Shown here: one piece after another, positions 33,396 through 42,079 of the stretch
Numbering within the stretch: position 1 is the first letter of the stretch
How the letters are laid out: the number at the start of each line of letters is the position of its first letter
Assembly (NCBI GenBank): GCA_044464765.1
Contig: JBIQKZ010000005.1
Span: forward strand, 146,876-210,875
From: JBIQKZ01 sp044464765
Lineage (GTDB): Bacteria > Pseudomonadota > Gammaproteobacteria > Burkholderiales > Burkholderiaceae_B
DNA length: 64,000 bases
Direction of reading: 5' to 3'
Notes under the pieces: generated by a model
What the model saw: only the letters and a program-made list of their open reading frames with translations
Told to the model about the DNA's origin: nothing
Databases searched by the model: none
Program-made: the position numbers and the translations under genes

Positions 33396-34853
33396 TCAGG
33401 GCCCGAGTTTTCGCGCCAGTAGGCGCACGGCGCTGTCGCGGCGTGCGCTGCTTTCATAGTGGTCGGTCAAGGTGGACCATTGGGCCTGGCTGCGCGCTTC
33501 GAGCAGTTCTTCCGGCAGCCGACCTTTGCGCCAGGGATCTTGATCCGTGTTTGCGACGGGCGCGTTGGCGGGGTCGTAGCTGGAGCCGGATCCGGATCCG
33601 GATGTTTCCGGCGTCGCGTCTTCGTCGATGCTGATCGGCCCTTGCGCGGCATGGCCGCGCTGTTGCAGGGCGGTAATCAACGCCATCTGGCGCACGGCCA
33701 GCAGTCGCAGCACCTGGTCATCCACTGTCAGTTCTCGAAAGCCCTGAATGCGGCCGGCAATCCGCTTGCCGAATTTCTCTGCGCCTTGCCAGAGCCCCCC
33801 AGCGGTCGCGCCAATTAACGCCGCGGCGCCCAGGCTCAGGCCCGCCGTGAATATATCAACCGTTACCCCGGCCATCGCGCCGGCCGCCATTCCCTTGCCA
33901 ACCTCCAGACCCATGTCCTTCAAGGCCTGTGGGTGGAACAGGTCCATGCCCCAGCGTTCGCCCTGCAGCGGCAGGCGGTAGGCGGGATGATCCGACTGGC
34001 GAAAATTGTAGCGGCTTAGCAGGGCCCGCACGCACGCTTCTTCGCGTTGCCGGGCCAGTTGGCGCAGCGTGGCGGTGGCTTGTTTGACGGCATTGTCGTC
34101 GGGCTTGCAGGCGATGCGTAGCGCTGCGATATCGATCAGCATTTCTGCTGTCAGGCGCAAGGCGTCGTCGTGGCGCAGGGTGCGTTGAAGGGCAATATCG
34201 TCACGAATCCGACCGAGCAAATCAGCCTGGGTGTCCAACAGTAGCGCCAGCTTGGTGTACAGCTGCACCTCGCCGTCCAGTGCCGGGGCGACGGTGTCGA
34301 ACTCGACGATGGCGTGCAGCCCCAGCCGGCCAAGCGTGTCGCGCCAGGCCTGGGCACGATGACCGGCGCTGTGCAAGAAATTCAGCACAGGCAGCAAAGG
34401 CTTGCCGCAAGCGGCCAGCAAGGTTAGTTCATCTTTGTGCTTGGCCAGCACGGGATCGCGCACATCGATCACGTACAGTCCGGCATCGCAGTCGGACAGG
34501 GCACGCAAGACACGCGCCTCTTGTTCGAAGCGGCGGGTGCTTTCGGGGGAATCCAGGAAGAGCCGGATGCGCGCCGGGCCGTCCAGGCGTTCGCCCGAAC
34601 GCGTGATCTGATCCAGATAGTCCAGCGCCGCCATCCCGTCTTCCAGCCCCGGTGTGTCCAGCAATTCCATCAAGGGCTGGCCATCGACGAGCAGGCGAGC
34701 GCCTTCCACCTGGCGGGTGGCTCCAGGCGTATCTTCCACCGTGCCAAACTCGGGGTCGCGCATCAGCGTGCGCAACAACGATGTCTTGCCGGTATTGGTG
34801 TGGCCGACCACGGCCAGCCGCACCATGCGTTGCCTGGCGTCAGGGCTGGCCAT
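33396..34853 (-). CDS. GTPase with DUF3482 domain
   Basis: 485 residues from ATG 34853 (MASPDARQRMVRLAVVGHTN), overlapping the DUF2868 gene by 14 bp; the much longer frame to 35330 is a shadow of that gene. G1 VVGHTNTGKTSLLRTL, G3 DTPGLED, and then a long helical C-terminal DUF3482 region with a hydrophobic Gly/Ala-rich stretch (GKGMAAGAMAGVTVDIFTAGLSLGAAALIGATAGGLW in outline, residues ~340-380) that may insert in the membrane. The DUF2868/DUF3482 pair recurs in proteobacteria; role unknown, perhaps envelope or fission-dynamin-like. Confidence 0.88.
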   Translation of the reverse strand: MASPDARQRMVRLAVVGHTNTGKTSLLRTLMRDPEFGTVEDTPGATRQVEGARLLVDGQPLMELLDTPGLEDGMAALDYLDQITRSGERLDGPARIRLFLDSPESTRRFEQEARVLRALSDCDAGLYVIDVRDPVLAKHKDELTLLAACGKPLLPVLNFLHSAGHRAQAWRDTLGRLGLHAIVEFDTVAPALDGEVQLYTKLALLLDTQADLLGRIRDDIALQRTLRHDDALRLTAEMLIDIAALRIACKPDDNAVKQATATLRQLARQREEACVRALLSRYNFRQSDHPAYRLPLQGERWGMDLFHPQALKDMGLEVGKGMAAGAMAGVTVDIFTAGLSLGAAALIGATAGGLWQGAEKFGKRIAGRIQGFRELTVDDQVLRLLAVRQMALITALQQRGHAAQGPISIDEDATPETSGSGSGSSYDPANAPVANTDQDPWRKGRLPEELLEARSQAQWSTLTDHYESSARRDSAVRLLARKLGP

Positions 34854-36255
34854 ATGTGCTTCCTGGTGAGTGTAGGGCGCCATCCAGGCTAGTGTGCACA
34901 GAAAGCGTATCCAGACCCAAGGAGTCCAGAAGCTTGGCCCAGAGTTCGGCGCGCGATGGCGGATTCGCGTCGTTTGGCGCCGGAGCGGTATCAAGCAGCA
35001 CGACCTGAGTGGTATGCGCCAATCCGGCGATCTCTCCGATAAAGGCCAGGGCGCTACGATCCGGCGTTTGTCGCGCGTCACAGGCGATAAGCACGTGATG
35101 TGCCGGCTGCGATGCAAGTCGGTCCAGCAAGGCATTGCGTTGCGCCCGGCTGTCGACGACGCCGGCATCGACCATGCCCGGCGGCAGCGTTGCGGGTGGC
35201 CAGGACGTGTCCGAGGGCAGCTCCAGCGCGACGGCCAGCGTGCGGCCAAAGGTGGGCGTGTCGGCCGGCAGGCTGTGCGCGCGCGGCACGACGAGGGGCC
35301 CCGCTGGGCCGTCCACGACGCCGCGTTCACTGGTTGGTGTCAACCGTTGGCGTAGTTCCGCGTAACCGGGCAGCGATGAGTCAAGACGCAGGCTGCGCAG
35401 ACGCACAAGCGTCAGGATGACGCTGAGCGCCAACGCGGCCAGGCGGGGGACCAGACCGTAAACCACAATGGCGCCGATTAGCCAGGCGGACCACAGCGCC
35501 TGGGCGCTGGCGGGTACGGTGTCCAGCCCATTGCTGGCTCGAACGATATCCGCTGCTGGCATGGAGAACCCTATAAGGCCTGGCAGCCAGCCGATGGCGT
35601 GGGTCAGGTGAACAAAGGTTTCCGGCGAGAGCAGGGTGGTTTCCCAAACGAAGGTGTAGCGCCGGGTTGAAAGCAGGGCCAGCATGGTCGCCAGCAGGCT
35701 GCAAAGCGTAATGGACCAAAGACCATGGCTGATGGCGCCGAGCGCCCAGGGCAGGGAACCGTTGCGTTCCAGCACCCCGGCCAAGGCACGGGGCGCCAGC
35801 GAGGCATTGGGGCCGCGCGCAAGTTTTCGGGTCACCCACAGCCAGCATTGGCCCAGCCAGGCGCCGCGCTTGCCCGCATGAGGAAGGAAGGTCAGTAACC
35901 ACAGTACGAAGGTAATGGCATGCAGACCCAGGGCGGCGGTCAGCGCCAGGATAATGTTGACCGGGCGCAACCCGTTGCCCAGGACTCCCATAGCGGCGCC
36001 GGCGCCCAGGAACACGGCGCCTGCCATCATCAGCACGAGCGCCCAGCGTGCGCCGATGGTCCATTGCTTCAGGGTGGTGTCAAGCTGCTCGCGCTTGCCC
36101 AGCCAAGCGGCCCGGTGCAGGATCATGTCGGCCAGGTTGCCGACGCTTGCACGGGCACGGCGGACCTCGGCACTGTCGCTTAATGGACCCTGATGGACTT
36201 CACGCAGTCGTAATGTCTCGGCCAGCCAGTGCAGGCTGATGGCGTGCCGGAGCAT
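34840..36255 (-). CDS. DUF2868 membrane protein
   Basis: 471 residues. Four or so membrane spans: around residues 70-92 (WALVLMMAGAVFLGAGAAMGV), 100-125, 195-215 and 260-290, with soluble ends. The C-terminal ~150 residues look like a Rossmann-type cytoplasmic domain (HVLIACDARQTPDRSALAFIGEIAGL). It starts 1 bp after the YkvA gene ends and overlaps the GTPase downstream by 14 bp, so the three are translationally coupled. Partner of the DUF3482 GTPase; function unknown. Confidence 0.85.
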   Translation of the reverse strand: MLRHAISLHWLAETLRLREVHQGPLSDSAEVRRARASVGNLADMILHRAAWLGKREQLDTTLKQWTIGARWALVLMMAGAVFLGAGAAMGVLGNGLRPVNIILALTAALGLHAITFVLWLLTFLPHAGKRGAWLGQCWLWVTRKLARGPNASLAPRALAGVLERNGSLPWALGAISHGLWSITLCSLLATMLALLSTRRYTFVWETTLLSPETFVHLTHAIGWLPGLIGFSMPAADIVRASNGLDTVPASAQALWSAWLIGAIVVYGLVPRLAALALSVILTLVRLRSLRLDSSLPGYAELRQRLTPTSERGVVDGPAGPLVVPRAHSLPADTPTFGRTLAVALELPSDTSWPPATLPPGMVDAGVVDSRAQRNALLDRLASQPAHHVLIACDARQTPDRSALAFIGEIAGLAHTTQVVLLDTAPAPNDANPPSRAELWAKLLDSLGLDTLSVHTSLDGALHSPGSTYGQP

Positions 36256-36256
36256 G

Positions 36257-36640
36257 TCAGGAGGCTGGGTTCTGGGCGACGTTGTTCGCGGGTGCGTTTG
36301 GGGAACCGAACCAGCGGGCCAACGTGTCGCGGGCCTGGGCTTTGACTTCGGGCGTGATGTAAAGCGATACGGTGACCAGCGCCGCCGCCATTACGCTAAG
36401 GTCGTCGGTATAGCCCACCAACGGGGCCAGATCGGGAATGGCGTCCAGCGGAAAAATAAAGTAGCCCAGCGCGCCGTAAATGACGCGCCTGGCCCAGGCG
36501 GGTGTACTGGCGCTTTGCGCGGCGTAATACAGCCAAAGCGCCTTTTCCAGCGTGCCGCGTCCGGCGGCGCCGGCGTAGCGTGCCGCCTTGGCCCAGAATT
36601 TTGGCGGTGAATAGGCATGCAGATATTGGGTATTGGCCAT
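36257..36640 (-). CDS. YkvA/DUF1232 family membrane protein
   Basis: 127 residues from ATG 36640 (MANTQYLHAYSPPKFWAKA). The DUF1232 core is GALGYFIFPLDAIPDLAPLVGYTDDLSVMAAALV, with the characteristic PLDAIPD. A small membrane protein of unknown function, first gene of the YkvA-DUF2868-GTPase operon. The upstream in-frame codons to 36670 are not supported. Confidence 0.87.
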   Translation of the reverse strand: MANTQYLHAYSPPKFWAKAARYAGAAGRGTLEKALWLYYAAQSASTPAWARRVIYGALGYFIFPLDAIPDLAPLVGYTDDLSVMAAALVTVSLYITPEVKAQARDTLARWFGSPNAPANNVAQNPAS

Positions 36641-36702
36641 GTTTGCTCCAGCCCCGAAGAAGATCGACAACTCTTATTGTAGCGGTGTGTGGCTTATACA
36701 AA

Positions 36703-36738
36703 ATAAAAGCATGCAAGTGTTGCCTTGCATGCTTTTAT
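36703..36738 (-). terminator. intrinsic terminator after the YeaQ-type gene
   Basis: ATAAAAGCATGCAAG (36703-36717) and its exact complement (36724-36738) form a 15-bp stem with a 6-nt loop. The A/T tracts at both ends make it able to work in both directions. Confidence 0.85.
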
Positions 36739-36752
36739 CGGGAAGGAATGAT

Positions 36753-37001
36753 TCAGCGTTTTTTGACGATCAGCCCGTAAATAAACAACACGATGATGGC
36801 GCCAACAATGGAACCGATCCAGCCGACGCCTTCGCCCGCCTGATACAGGCCGACGGCGGCGCCCAGATAGCCCGCGACGATGGCGCCCACGATACCCAGA
36901 ATAATAGTCAGGATAATGCCCAGCTTTTGGTCACCCGGCATGATGGCGCGGGCGATCAGGCCGACGATGAAACCGACAATGATCATACTGATGATTTCCA
37001 T
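36753..37001 (-). CDS. GlsB/YeaQ/YmgE family stress membrane protein
   Basis: 82 residues, almost all membrane: three segments with the family signature FIVGLIARAIMPGDQKLGIILTIILGIVGAIVAGYLG. Known as transglycosylase-associated small proteins, often stress induced. Monocistronic with a strong terminator. The 300 bp upstream (to 37301) contain the P450 operator and no other gene. Confidence 0.9.
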   Translation of the reverse strand: MEIISMIIVGFIVGLIARAIMPGDQKLGIILTIILGIVGAIVAGYLGAAVGLYQAGEGVGWIGSIVGAIIVLFIYGLIVKKR

Positions 37002-37215
37002 GAGGCGGATCCTTTACATGATGAGTTTCAGGTTGGAAAACAGGCAGGCACGATTGGCACTGTTTCAGGCCTCTTTCCGAACGGTTCGACCGTCGGAAAG
37101 TGCGTTAATCATAGGAGCGTAGCGTCTGAACGTCCAGTGCGAACTATCCTGCTTCGTATCAAAAAGTGAACAAAAAGGAGAAAAAGGATGGGTGTCTTAT
37201 TCCGGGTTAACCCCG

Positions 37216-37255
37216 ATCTAGTTGGTAAGCCAACTGGTTGATTTACCAACTAGAT
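37216..37255. promoter_or_regulatory. MarR-type operator of the P450 operon
   Basis: ATCTAGTTGGTAA (37216-37228) and TTACCAACTAGAT (37243-37255) are a perfect 13-bp inverted repeat; the 14-bp spacer carries a second small palindrome CAACTGGTTG, so AGTTGGT/ACCAACT-like halves occur four times in 40 bp. It lies 47 bp before the P450 start. The MarR encoded third in the operon is the likely binder. Confidence 0.7.
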
Positions 37256-37301
37256 GGGCGTAGAATTTTTCGGGTAATGACGGCCTGGCCAGGAGATGAC
37301 A

Positions 37302-38519
37302 ATGAGCACAACAACCCAAGACCTTGAAAACGACGTGGCGGCGCCTCGTCTGGATATCGACCCATTTTCGGACGACTTCCTGACCAACCCTTATCCGTAT
37401 CACGAACAGATGCGCGAGGCCGGTCCGATCGTCTGGTTGAACAGTTATGGCTTGTGGGCGGTGGCACGCCACGATGAAGTGCGCGCCGCCCTGCACGACT
37501 GGGAAAATTTCATTTCTTCGGCCGGCGTGGGCCTGGCGAACTTCCGCACCGAAAAGCCGTTTCGGCCGCCCAGCCTGATTCTGGAAGCCGATCCGCCGCA
37601 GCACACGCGGTCGCGCACGATTCTGTCCCGCATACTTTCACCCAAGGTCATGAAGGAAGTACGGGAAGAGTTCCAGAAGCAGGCTGAAACGCTCATCGAC
37701 CGGCTGGTCGAGAAAGGCGAGATCGACGCCGTGAAAGAGTTGGGCGAAGTCTATCCCTTGCGCGTTTTTCCGGATGCCCTGGGCCTGGCCGACACCGAGC
37801 GGGAAAACCTGTTGCTGTACGGCAATATGGTGTTCAACGCCTTTGGCCCGCGTAACAAGGTGTTCATGGACGCGGTCGAGCGCTACGAGCCGGTGCGTGA
37901 GTGGATCATGAATAGATGCCAGCGCTCCGAGCTGCGTCCCGGCGGGTTCGGCGATATGGTCTACCAGGCGGCGGATGCGGGGGAAATCACCCATAAAGAA
38001 GCGCCGATGCTGGTTCGTTCCTTTTTGTCGGCCGGAGTCGATACGACGGTCAATGGCCTGGGCAACGCCATTTACTGCATGACGCAGTTCCCCGACCAAT
38101 ATGCCAAGCTGGCCGCCAATCCGACGCTGGCCCGGGCCGCGTTTGAAGAGTCGCTGCGCCTGGAGTCTTCGGTGCAAACTTTCTTCCGCACGGTGAACCG
38201 CGATGTCGAATTCGCCGGTGTGCAAATGCGTGAAAATCAAAAAGTGCTGTGTTTCCTGGCGGCCGCCAATCGCGATCCACGCCAGTGGAAAGACCCCGAG
38301 ACCTTCGATATCGAACGCCGGCCCGCAGGCCACATGGCCTTTGGTTCAGGAATTCATGGGTGCGTGGGCCAGGCGGTGGCCCGACTGGAGGGCGAATTGA
38401 TCCTGACGGCGCTGGCCGAGCGTGTCAAACGCATCGAGCCCAATGGCGAGCCGGTGCGGCGCCTGAACAATACGTTGCGCGCGCTGGAGTCTCTCCCCGT
38501 GCGTTTGATTCCTCATTAA
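37302..38519 (+). CDS. cytochrome P450, CYP199A-like
   Basis: 405 residues from ATG 37302 (AGGAG 6 nt upstream; ATG 37296 is too close). Haem ligand Cys354 in FGSGIHGCVGQ; I-helix SFLSAGVDTTVNG with the acid-alcohol pair; ExxR EESLRLE. It resembles Rhodopseudomonas palustris CYP199A2 throughout (EKPFRPPSLILEADPPQHTR, NAFGPRNK, ESSVQTFFRTVNRDVEFAG, NNTLRALESLPVRL). CYP199A enzymes oxidise para-substituted benzoates such as 4-methoxybenzoate (O-demethylation), so this is a probable aromatic-acid demethylase or hydroxylase. First gene of a complete class I system. Confidence 0.9.
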   Translation: MSTTTQDLENDVAAPRLDIDPFSDDFLTNPYPYHEQMREAGPIVWLNSYGLWAVARHDEVRAALHDWENFISSAGVGLANFRTEKPFRPPSLILEADPPQHTRSRTILSRILSPKVMKEVREEFQKQAETLIDRLVEKGEIDAVKELGEVYPLRVFPDALGLADTERENLLLYGNMVFNAFGPRNKVFMDAVERYEPVREWIMNRCQRSELRPGGFGDMVYQAADAGEITHKEAPMLVRSFLSAGVDTTVNGLGNAIYCMTQFPDQYAKLAANPTLARAAFEESLRLESSVQTFFRTVNRDVEFAGVQMRENQKVLCFLAAANRDPRQWKDPETFDIERRPAGHMAFGSGIHGCVGQAVARLEGELILTALAERVKRIEPNGEPVRRLNNTLRALESLPVRLIPH

Positions 38520-38537
38520 TGAAAAAGGTTTCTTGAA

Positions 38538-38858
38538 GTGGCTACAATAAAATATGTTGACCATGCCGGCACAGTCACCGAGCTGACCGTGCCGGGCGGC
38601 GTCAGTGTGATGCAGGCGGCTGTAAATAACAGCGTTGCGGGCATTGTGGGCGAATGCGGCGGGTCGGCTATGTGCGCAACCTGTCATGTGTATGTGGACG
38701 AGGCCGATTTGGGCAAATTTGCACCCATCAGCCCGCCCGAGCAGGAAATGCTCGATTGCACCACCAGCCCGTTGCGCGACAATAGCCGTCTTGGTTGCCA
38801 ACTGGTAGTTAAAGATAATGATGTAATTACAGTCCATTTACCCGAAACCCAACAGTAG
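38538..38858 (+). CDS. [2Fe-2S] ferredoxin for the P450
   Basis: 106 residues from GTG 38538. Vertebrate-adrenodoxin/putidaredoxin type: Cys40, Cys46, Cys49 and Cys87 (GECGGSAMCATCHVY ... RLGCQL). It should carry electrons from the reductase at 39459 to the P450. 18 bp after the P450. Confidence 0.92.
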   Translation: MATIKYVDHAGTVTELTVPGGVSVMQAAVNNSVAGIVGECGGSAMCATCHVYVDEADLGKFAPISPPEQEMLDCTTSPLRDNSRLGCQLVVKDNDVITVHLPETQQ

Positions 38859-38891
38859 TGCGGGCCTGATATCTAGGCCATAGCGGCCCCA

Positions 38892-39437
38892 ATGAGCAAA
38901 GACAAAGCAGCGACCAGACGGCACGCCAGAAGCACGGCGCCCTATTTACCCTCAGGGCTGGACCTCGAACATTACGCTCCCGCGTATTTCACGTTCATTG
39001 CCACCAAGCTGGCTTCGGGGGCCGCCGGGGTCTATCGCAAGCATTTTGGCGTGGGTATCGAGATCTGGCGTGTGTTGGTCATGCTGGCGCTGGACGAAAA
39101 GGTGTCCGTCAATATGGTGTGCCGCCTGATCGGCATGGACAAGGGGTCGGTCAGCCGCTGCTTTAAAAGCATGCATCAGAAAGGTCTGATCTCGTTCTCG
39201 CACGATCCGAACGACGGTCGCGTTCGCTATGCGACCCTCACGGCGGCGGGACGCGAAAAACATGATCAAATCAAGGCCATTGCCCTGGAGCGCGAGCGCG
39301 AATTCCTGTCGTGCATCACGCCCGAGGAAGCCGAACAACTTATTGGTTTGCTCCACCGTTTGTACGCCAATTTGCCCAATGTCGAACGGGCAACCCAGGC
39401 GTATCTGCGCGAGCACGTCACCAGTCATAAAGCATAA
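38892..39437 (+). CDS. MarR family transcriptional regulator
   Basis: 181 residues from ATG 38892. Winged-helix core: VSVNMVCRLIGMDKGSVSRCFKSMHQKGLISFSHDPNDGRVRYATLTAAGREKHDQI in outline, with the D-x-R wing DPNDGRV. The first ~35 residues are a basic tail. It lies inside the P450 operon and probably represses it through the palindrome at 37216, released by an aromatic acid; the ligand is inference from MarR habits. Confidence 0.88.
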   Translation: MSKDKAATRRHARSTAPYLPSGLDLEHYAPAYFTFIATKLASGAAGVYRKHFGVGIEIWRVLVMLALDEKVSVNMVCRLIGMDKGSVSRCFKSMHQKGLISFSHDPNDGRVRYATLTAAGREKHDQIKAIALEREREFLSCITPEEAEQLIGLLHRLYANLPNVERATQAYLREHVTSHKA

Positions 39438-39458
39438 GCCGTTTTCAAAGGATAGGAA

Positions 39459-40676
39459 GTGAAGAAGATCGTTGTAATCGGCGGCGGGCATGCCGCCGCC
39501 CAGTTCTGCGCCAGCCTGATCGAGGCCAAATGCGAGGCGCAACTGGTTTTGGTCAGTGATGATACGCATCTGCCGTACCAGCGGCCGCCGCTGTCCAAAA
39601 CCTACCTGAAAGACGAGCAGCCCGCCCCCGCCTGGCTGCGTGGGGAAAGCTATTACACCGACAATGGCGCCGACGTGCATCTGGAGGCCCGGGCGGTTGC
39701 CATAGATCGTCAGGCGCGCACGGTTCAGCTTCATGATGGCCGGACACTGCCCTACGACCAACTGGTGCTGGCGACCGGCACCCGGGCCCGTCGCCTGCCC
39801 ATGTTGGCGGAATCGCACGACAACGTTCATACCTTGCGCTCCCTGGGCGATGCCGCGCGTTTGCGCCGGCAGTTGCACGAGGCAGCCAACGTCGTGGTCA
39901 TTGGCGGTGGATTCATCGGCCTGGAAATCGCGGCTACTGCGGGGCAGTTGGGCAAGAAAACAACCGTGCTTGAAGCCGCCGACCGGCTGCTCGGGCGCTC
40001 GGCCTCGCCGGAGGTGTCCGCCTACCTGCTGCGCAAGCATGGCGACGCGGGCGTGGACATTCGGCTGGGCGCGGCGGTGGACCGCGTCGAGGCCCAGGAG
40101 GGTCGCGTGACAGGCGTCTGGGTGGGGCAGGACCACTTCCCGGCGGATGTGCTGGTGATCGGTATCGGCGCCGAACCGAACGACGAACTGGCGCGCGAAG
40201 CGGGCCTGGATTGCGACAACGGCATTGTGGTGGATGACTGCATGCGCACCAGCGATCCCAACATACTGGCAATTGGCGACTGCACCGCCTTCCCGTCAGC
40301 GTGGCTGGGGCGTCGCATTCGCCTGGAATCCGTTCAGAACGCCAATGATCAGGCGCGCTGCGCGGTTCTTTGCATCAAGGGCGAGCCGCAACCGTATTCC
40401 GCCCTGCCGTGGTTCTGGTCGGACCAGGGCGGCGTACGGCTTCAAATTGCGGGCGTGCCCGACAGTAGTCACCGCCGCGTGCTGCGCGGGGATCCGTCTG
40501 ACGACAAGTTTTCGGTCTTGTATTTTAGCGGCGATGGCACGCTAAGCTGCGTCGAATCGATTAATGCCGCCCCCGATCATATGGCGGCGCGCAAGTTGAT
40601 CGCAGGACGCAAGCCCATACCCGAGGATCAGGCGGCGGATGCGTCCGTGCCGCTCAAGACTCTGGATCAAGCCTGA
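39459..40676 (+). CDS. FAD-dependent ferredoxin reductase for the P450
   Basis: 405 residues from GTG 39459 (GGA 4-6 nt before). Two dinucleotide folds: FAD VIGGGHAAAQFCASL and NAD VVIGGGFIGLEIAATAGQL, plus ILAIGDCTAFPSAWLG near the second FAD contact; the C-terminal reductase domain follows. Homologous to putidaredoxin/palustrisredoxin reductases, which take electrons from NADH. It completes the P450, ferredoxin, regulator set. Its 3' end overlaps the convergent MFS gene by 23 bp. Confidence 0.92.
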   Translation: MKKIVVIGGGHAAAQFCASLIEAKCEAQLVLVSDDTHLPYQRPPLSKTYLKDEQPAPAWLRGESYYTDNGADVHLEARAVAIDRQARTVQLHDGRTLPYDQLVLATGTRARRLPMLAESHDNVHTLRSLGDAARLRRQLHEAANVVVIGGGFIGLEIAATAGQLGKKTTVLEAADRLLGRSASPEVSAYLLRKHGDAGVDIRLGAAVDRVEAQEGRVTGVWVGQDHFPADVLVIGIGAEPNDELAREAGLDCDNGIVVDDCMRTSDPNILAIGDCTAFPSAWLGRRIRLESVQNANDQARCAVLCIKGEPQPYSALPWFWSDQGGVRLQIAGVPDSSHRRVLRGDPSDDKFSVLYFSGDGTLSCVESINAAPDHMAARKLIAGRKPIPEDQAADASVPLKTLDQA

Positions 40677-41892
40677 TGTAGCGCGCCCGGCCGGCGCACA
40701 TGCCGAAGTAGAACGAGCCGATGAGCACCAGGGCGAAGAACACGGCCACCCCATGCCAGTGGCCGAAGTATTCGTGCAGCAGGCCGACGATAAGGGGTCC
40801 GGTTGCCGCAATGATGTAGCCCCCGCCTTGCGCCATGCCCGACAGCGCCGCCGCAACCTGCGCGTTGGGCGCACGCAGAACCAGCAAGGCCAGGGCAATA
40901 CTGAAGACACCGCCCAGCCCAAGCCCCATGACACACGTATAGACCCAGAGCAGGTCCAGCGACCCATAGAGCACGCCGGCCAGTCCGAGAAATGTGGCGA
41001 TCAGCATCACGGCCAGCACGGCGCGCTGGTCCTTGCCGCGTGTGGCCGCCCACGCGCCGGTGAGCGACGTAATGAGCTGAACCGCCATGGTGACCGACAG
41101 CACAAAGCCCGCCGTCAGGGCCGACAGGCCCCGGTCGATCAGGATCAAGGGCAGCCAGCCGAATACACAATAGGCAATAGACGATTGCAGCCCCATGAAC
41201 AGGGTGACCTGCCAGGCCAGTTTGTTTTTGTACACCTGCCATGCGCTGGAGGACGCCGGGCCCTGGCGCAGGCTTTCGCCGCCGGTCGGCTGCAAGCGCC
41301 AGACCACGGCGCAGACCAGTGCCGGGATCAGCCAGAATGCCAAGGCCCAGCGCCAATTGCTGCCCGGCAGCTTTTCCAGCGGCACGGTGGTGGCTGCGGC
41401 AATGGTTGCGCCCAGACAGAGCGCGGTGGAATAGACCCCCATCATGGCGCCCGCCTGCGCGGGGAAGCTGGCTTTGATCAGGCTGGGTAGCAGCACCATG
41501 ATGACAGCAATGCTGGCGCCTGCCACCAGTGTGCCCGCAAACAAGCCCGTCACGCCGAACAGGCTGCGCAGACCGATGCCCACCGCCAAGGTCAGCAGGT
41601 TGATGTAGATGAGCTGGTGCGCCGACCGGTAGCGCAACAGCCGGGGCACAAACGGCGCGAATATGCCGAAGCACAGCACAGGCAGCGTGATCAGGAAACC
41701 GATCGCGGCCGCCGACAAATCCAGTGCCAGGCGTACGGAGTCCAGGACGGGGCCCAGGCTAATAAGGACCGGGCGCAGGTTCATGCCCACGAAACACAGC
41801 GCCAGGATCAAGGCCAGCCGCGACTGGACAAGAGAGGCCTCGTCCGCCTGTTCAGCCCGCGAAGGGGTGTTTGGGTGCGGTGCTTGCTGCAT
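40654..41892 (-). CDS. MFS transporter, CynX/NimT type
   Basis: 412 residues from ATG 41892 (MQQAPHPNTPSRAEQ). Twelve hydrophobic segments, with NLRPVLISLGPVLDSVRLALDLSAAAIGFLITLPVLCFG near the N-terminus, the CynX-like signature. Family members carry small anions or drugs (cyanate, 2-nitroimidazole). Next to the aromatic-acid P450 system it might import the substrate, but no direct evidence links them. It is divergent from the next MFS gene. Confidence 0.83.
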   Translation of the reverse strand: MQQAPHPNTPSRAEQADEASLVQSRLALILALCFVGMNLRPVLISLGPVLDSVRLALDLSAAAIGFLITLPVLCFGIFAPFVPRLLRYRSAHQLIYINLLTLAVGIGLRSLFGVTGLFAGTLVAGASIAVIMVLLPSLIKASFPAQAGAMMGVYSTALCLGATIAAATTVPLEKLPGSNWRWALAFWLIPALVCAVVWRLQPTGGESLRQGPASSSAWQVYKNKLAWQVTLFMGLQSSIAYCVFGWLPLILIDRGLSALTAGFVLSVTMAVQLITSLTGAWAATRGKDQRAVLAVMLIATFLGLAGVLYGSLDLLWVYTCVMGLGLGGVFSIALALLVLRAPNAQVAAALSGMAQGGGYIIAATGPLIVGLLHEYFGHWHGVAVFFALVLIGSFYFGMCAGRARYIRLDPES

Positions 41893-42079
41893 GATATTGA
41901 CAGATTGGTAAATAAATGTGGTGCAGTGCGCAGTTTGCCACAATAATTTTATCGATAGTGGTATTTTCCCGAGGGTGGCCTTCCACGAGTGGAGGGGGCC
42001 GGGATGACGTACGCGAATCTATGCTCTAATTTCAGGTACTTAGTAAATACCCGCACTTTTCAACACCCTCGCACTATTC

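Noticed and set aside
33396..35330. Long 644-codon form of the DUF3482 GTPase
   Set aside because: The first ~160 codons are an out-of-frame reading of the DUF2868 gene; the natural start is ATG 34853.
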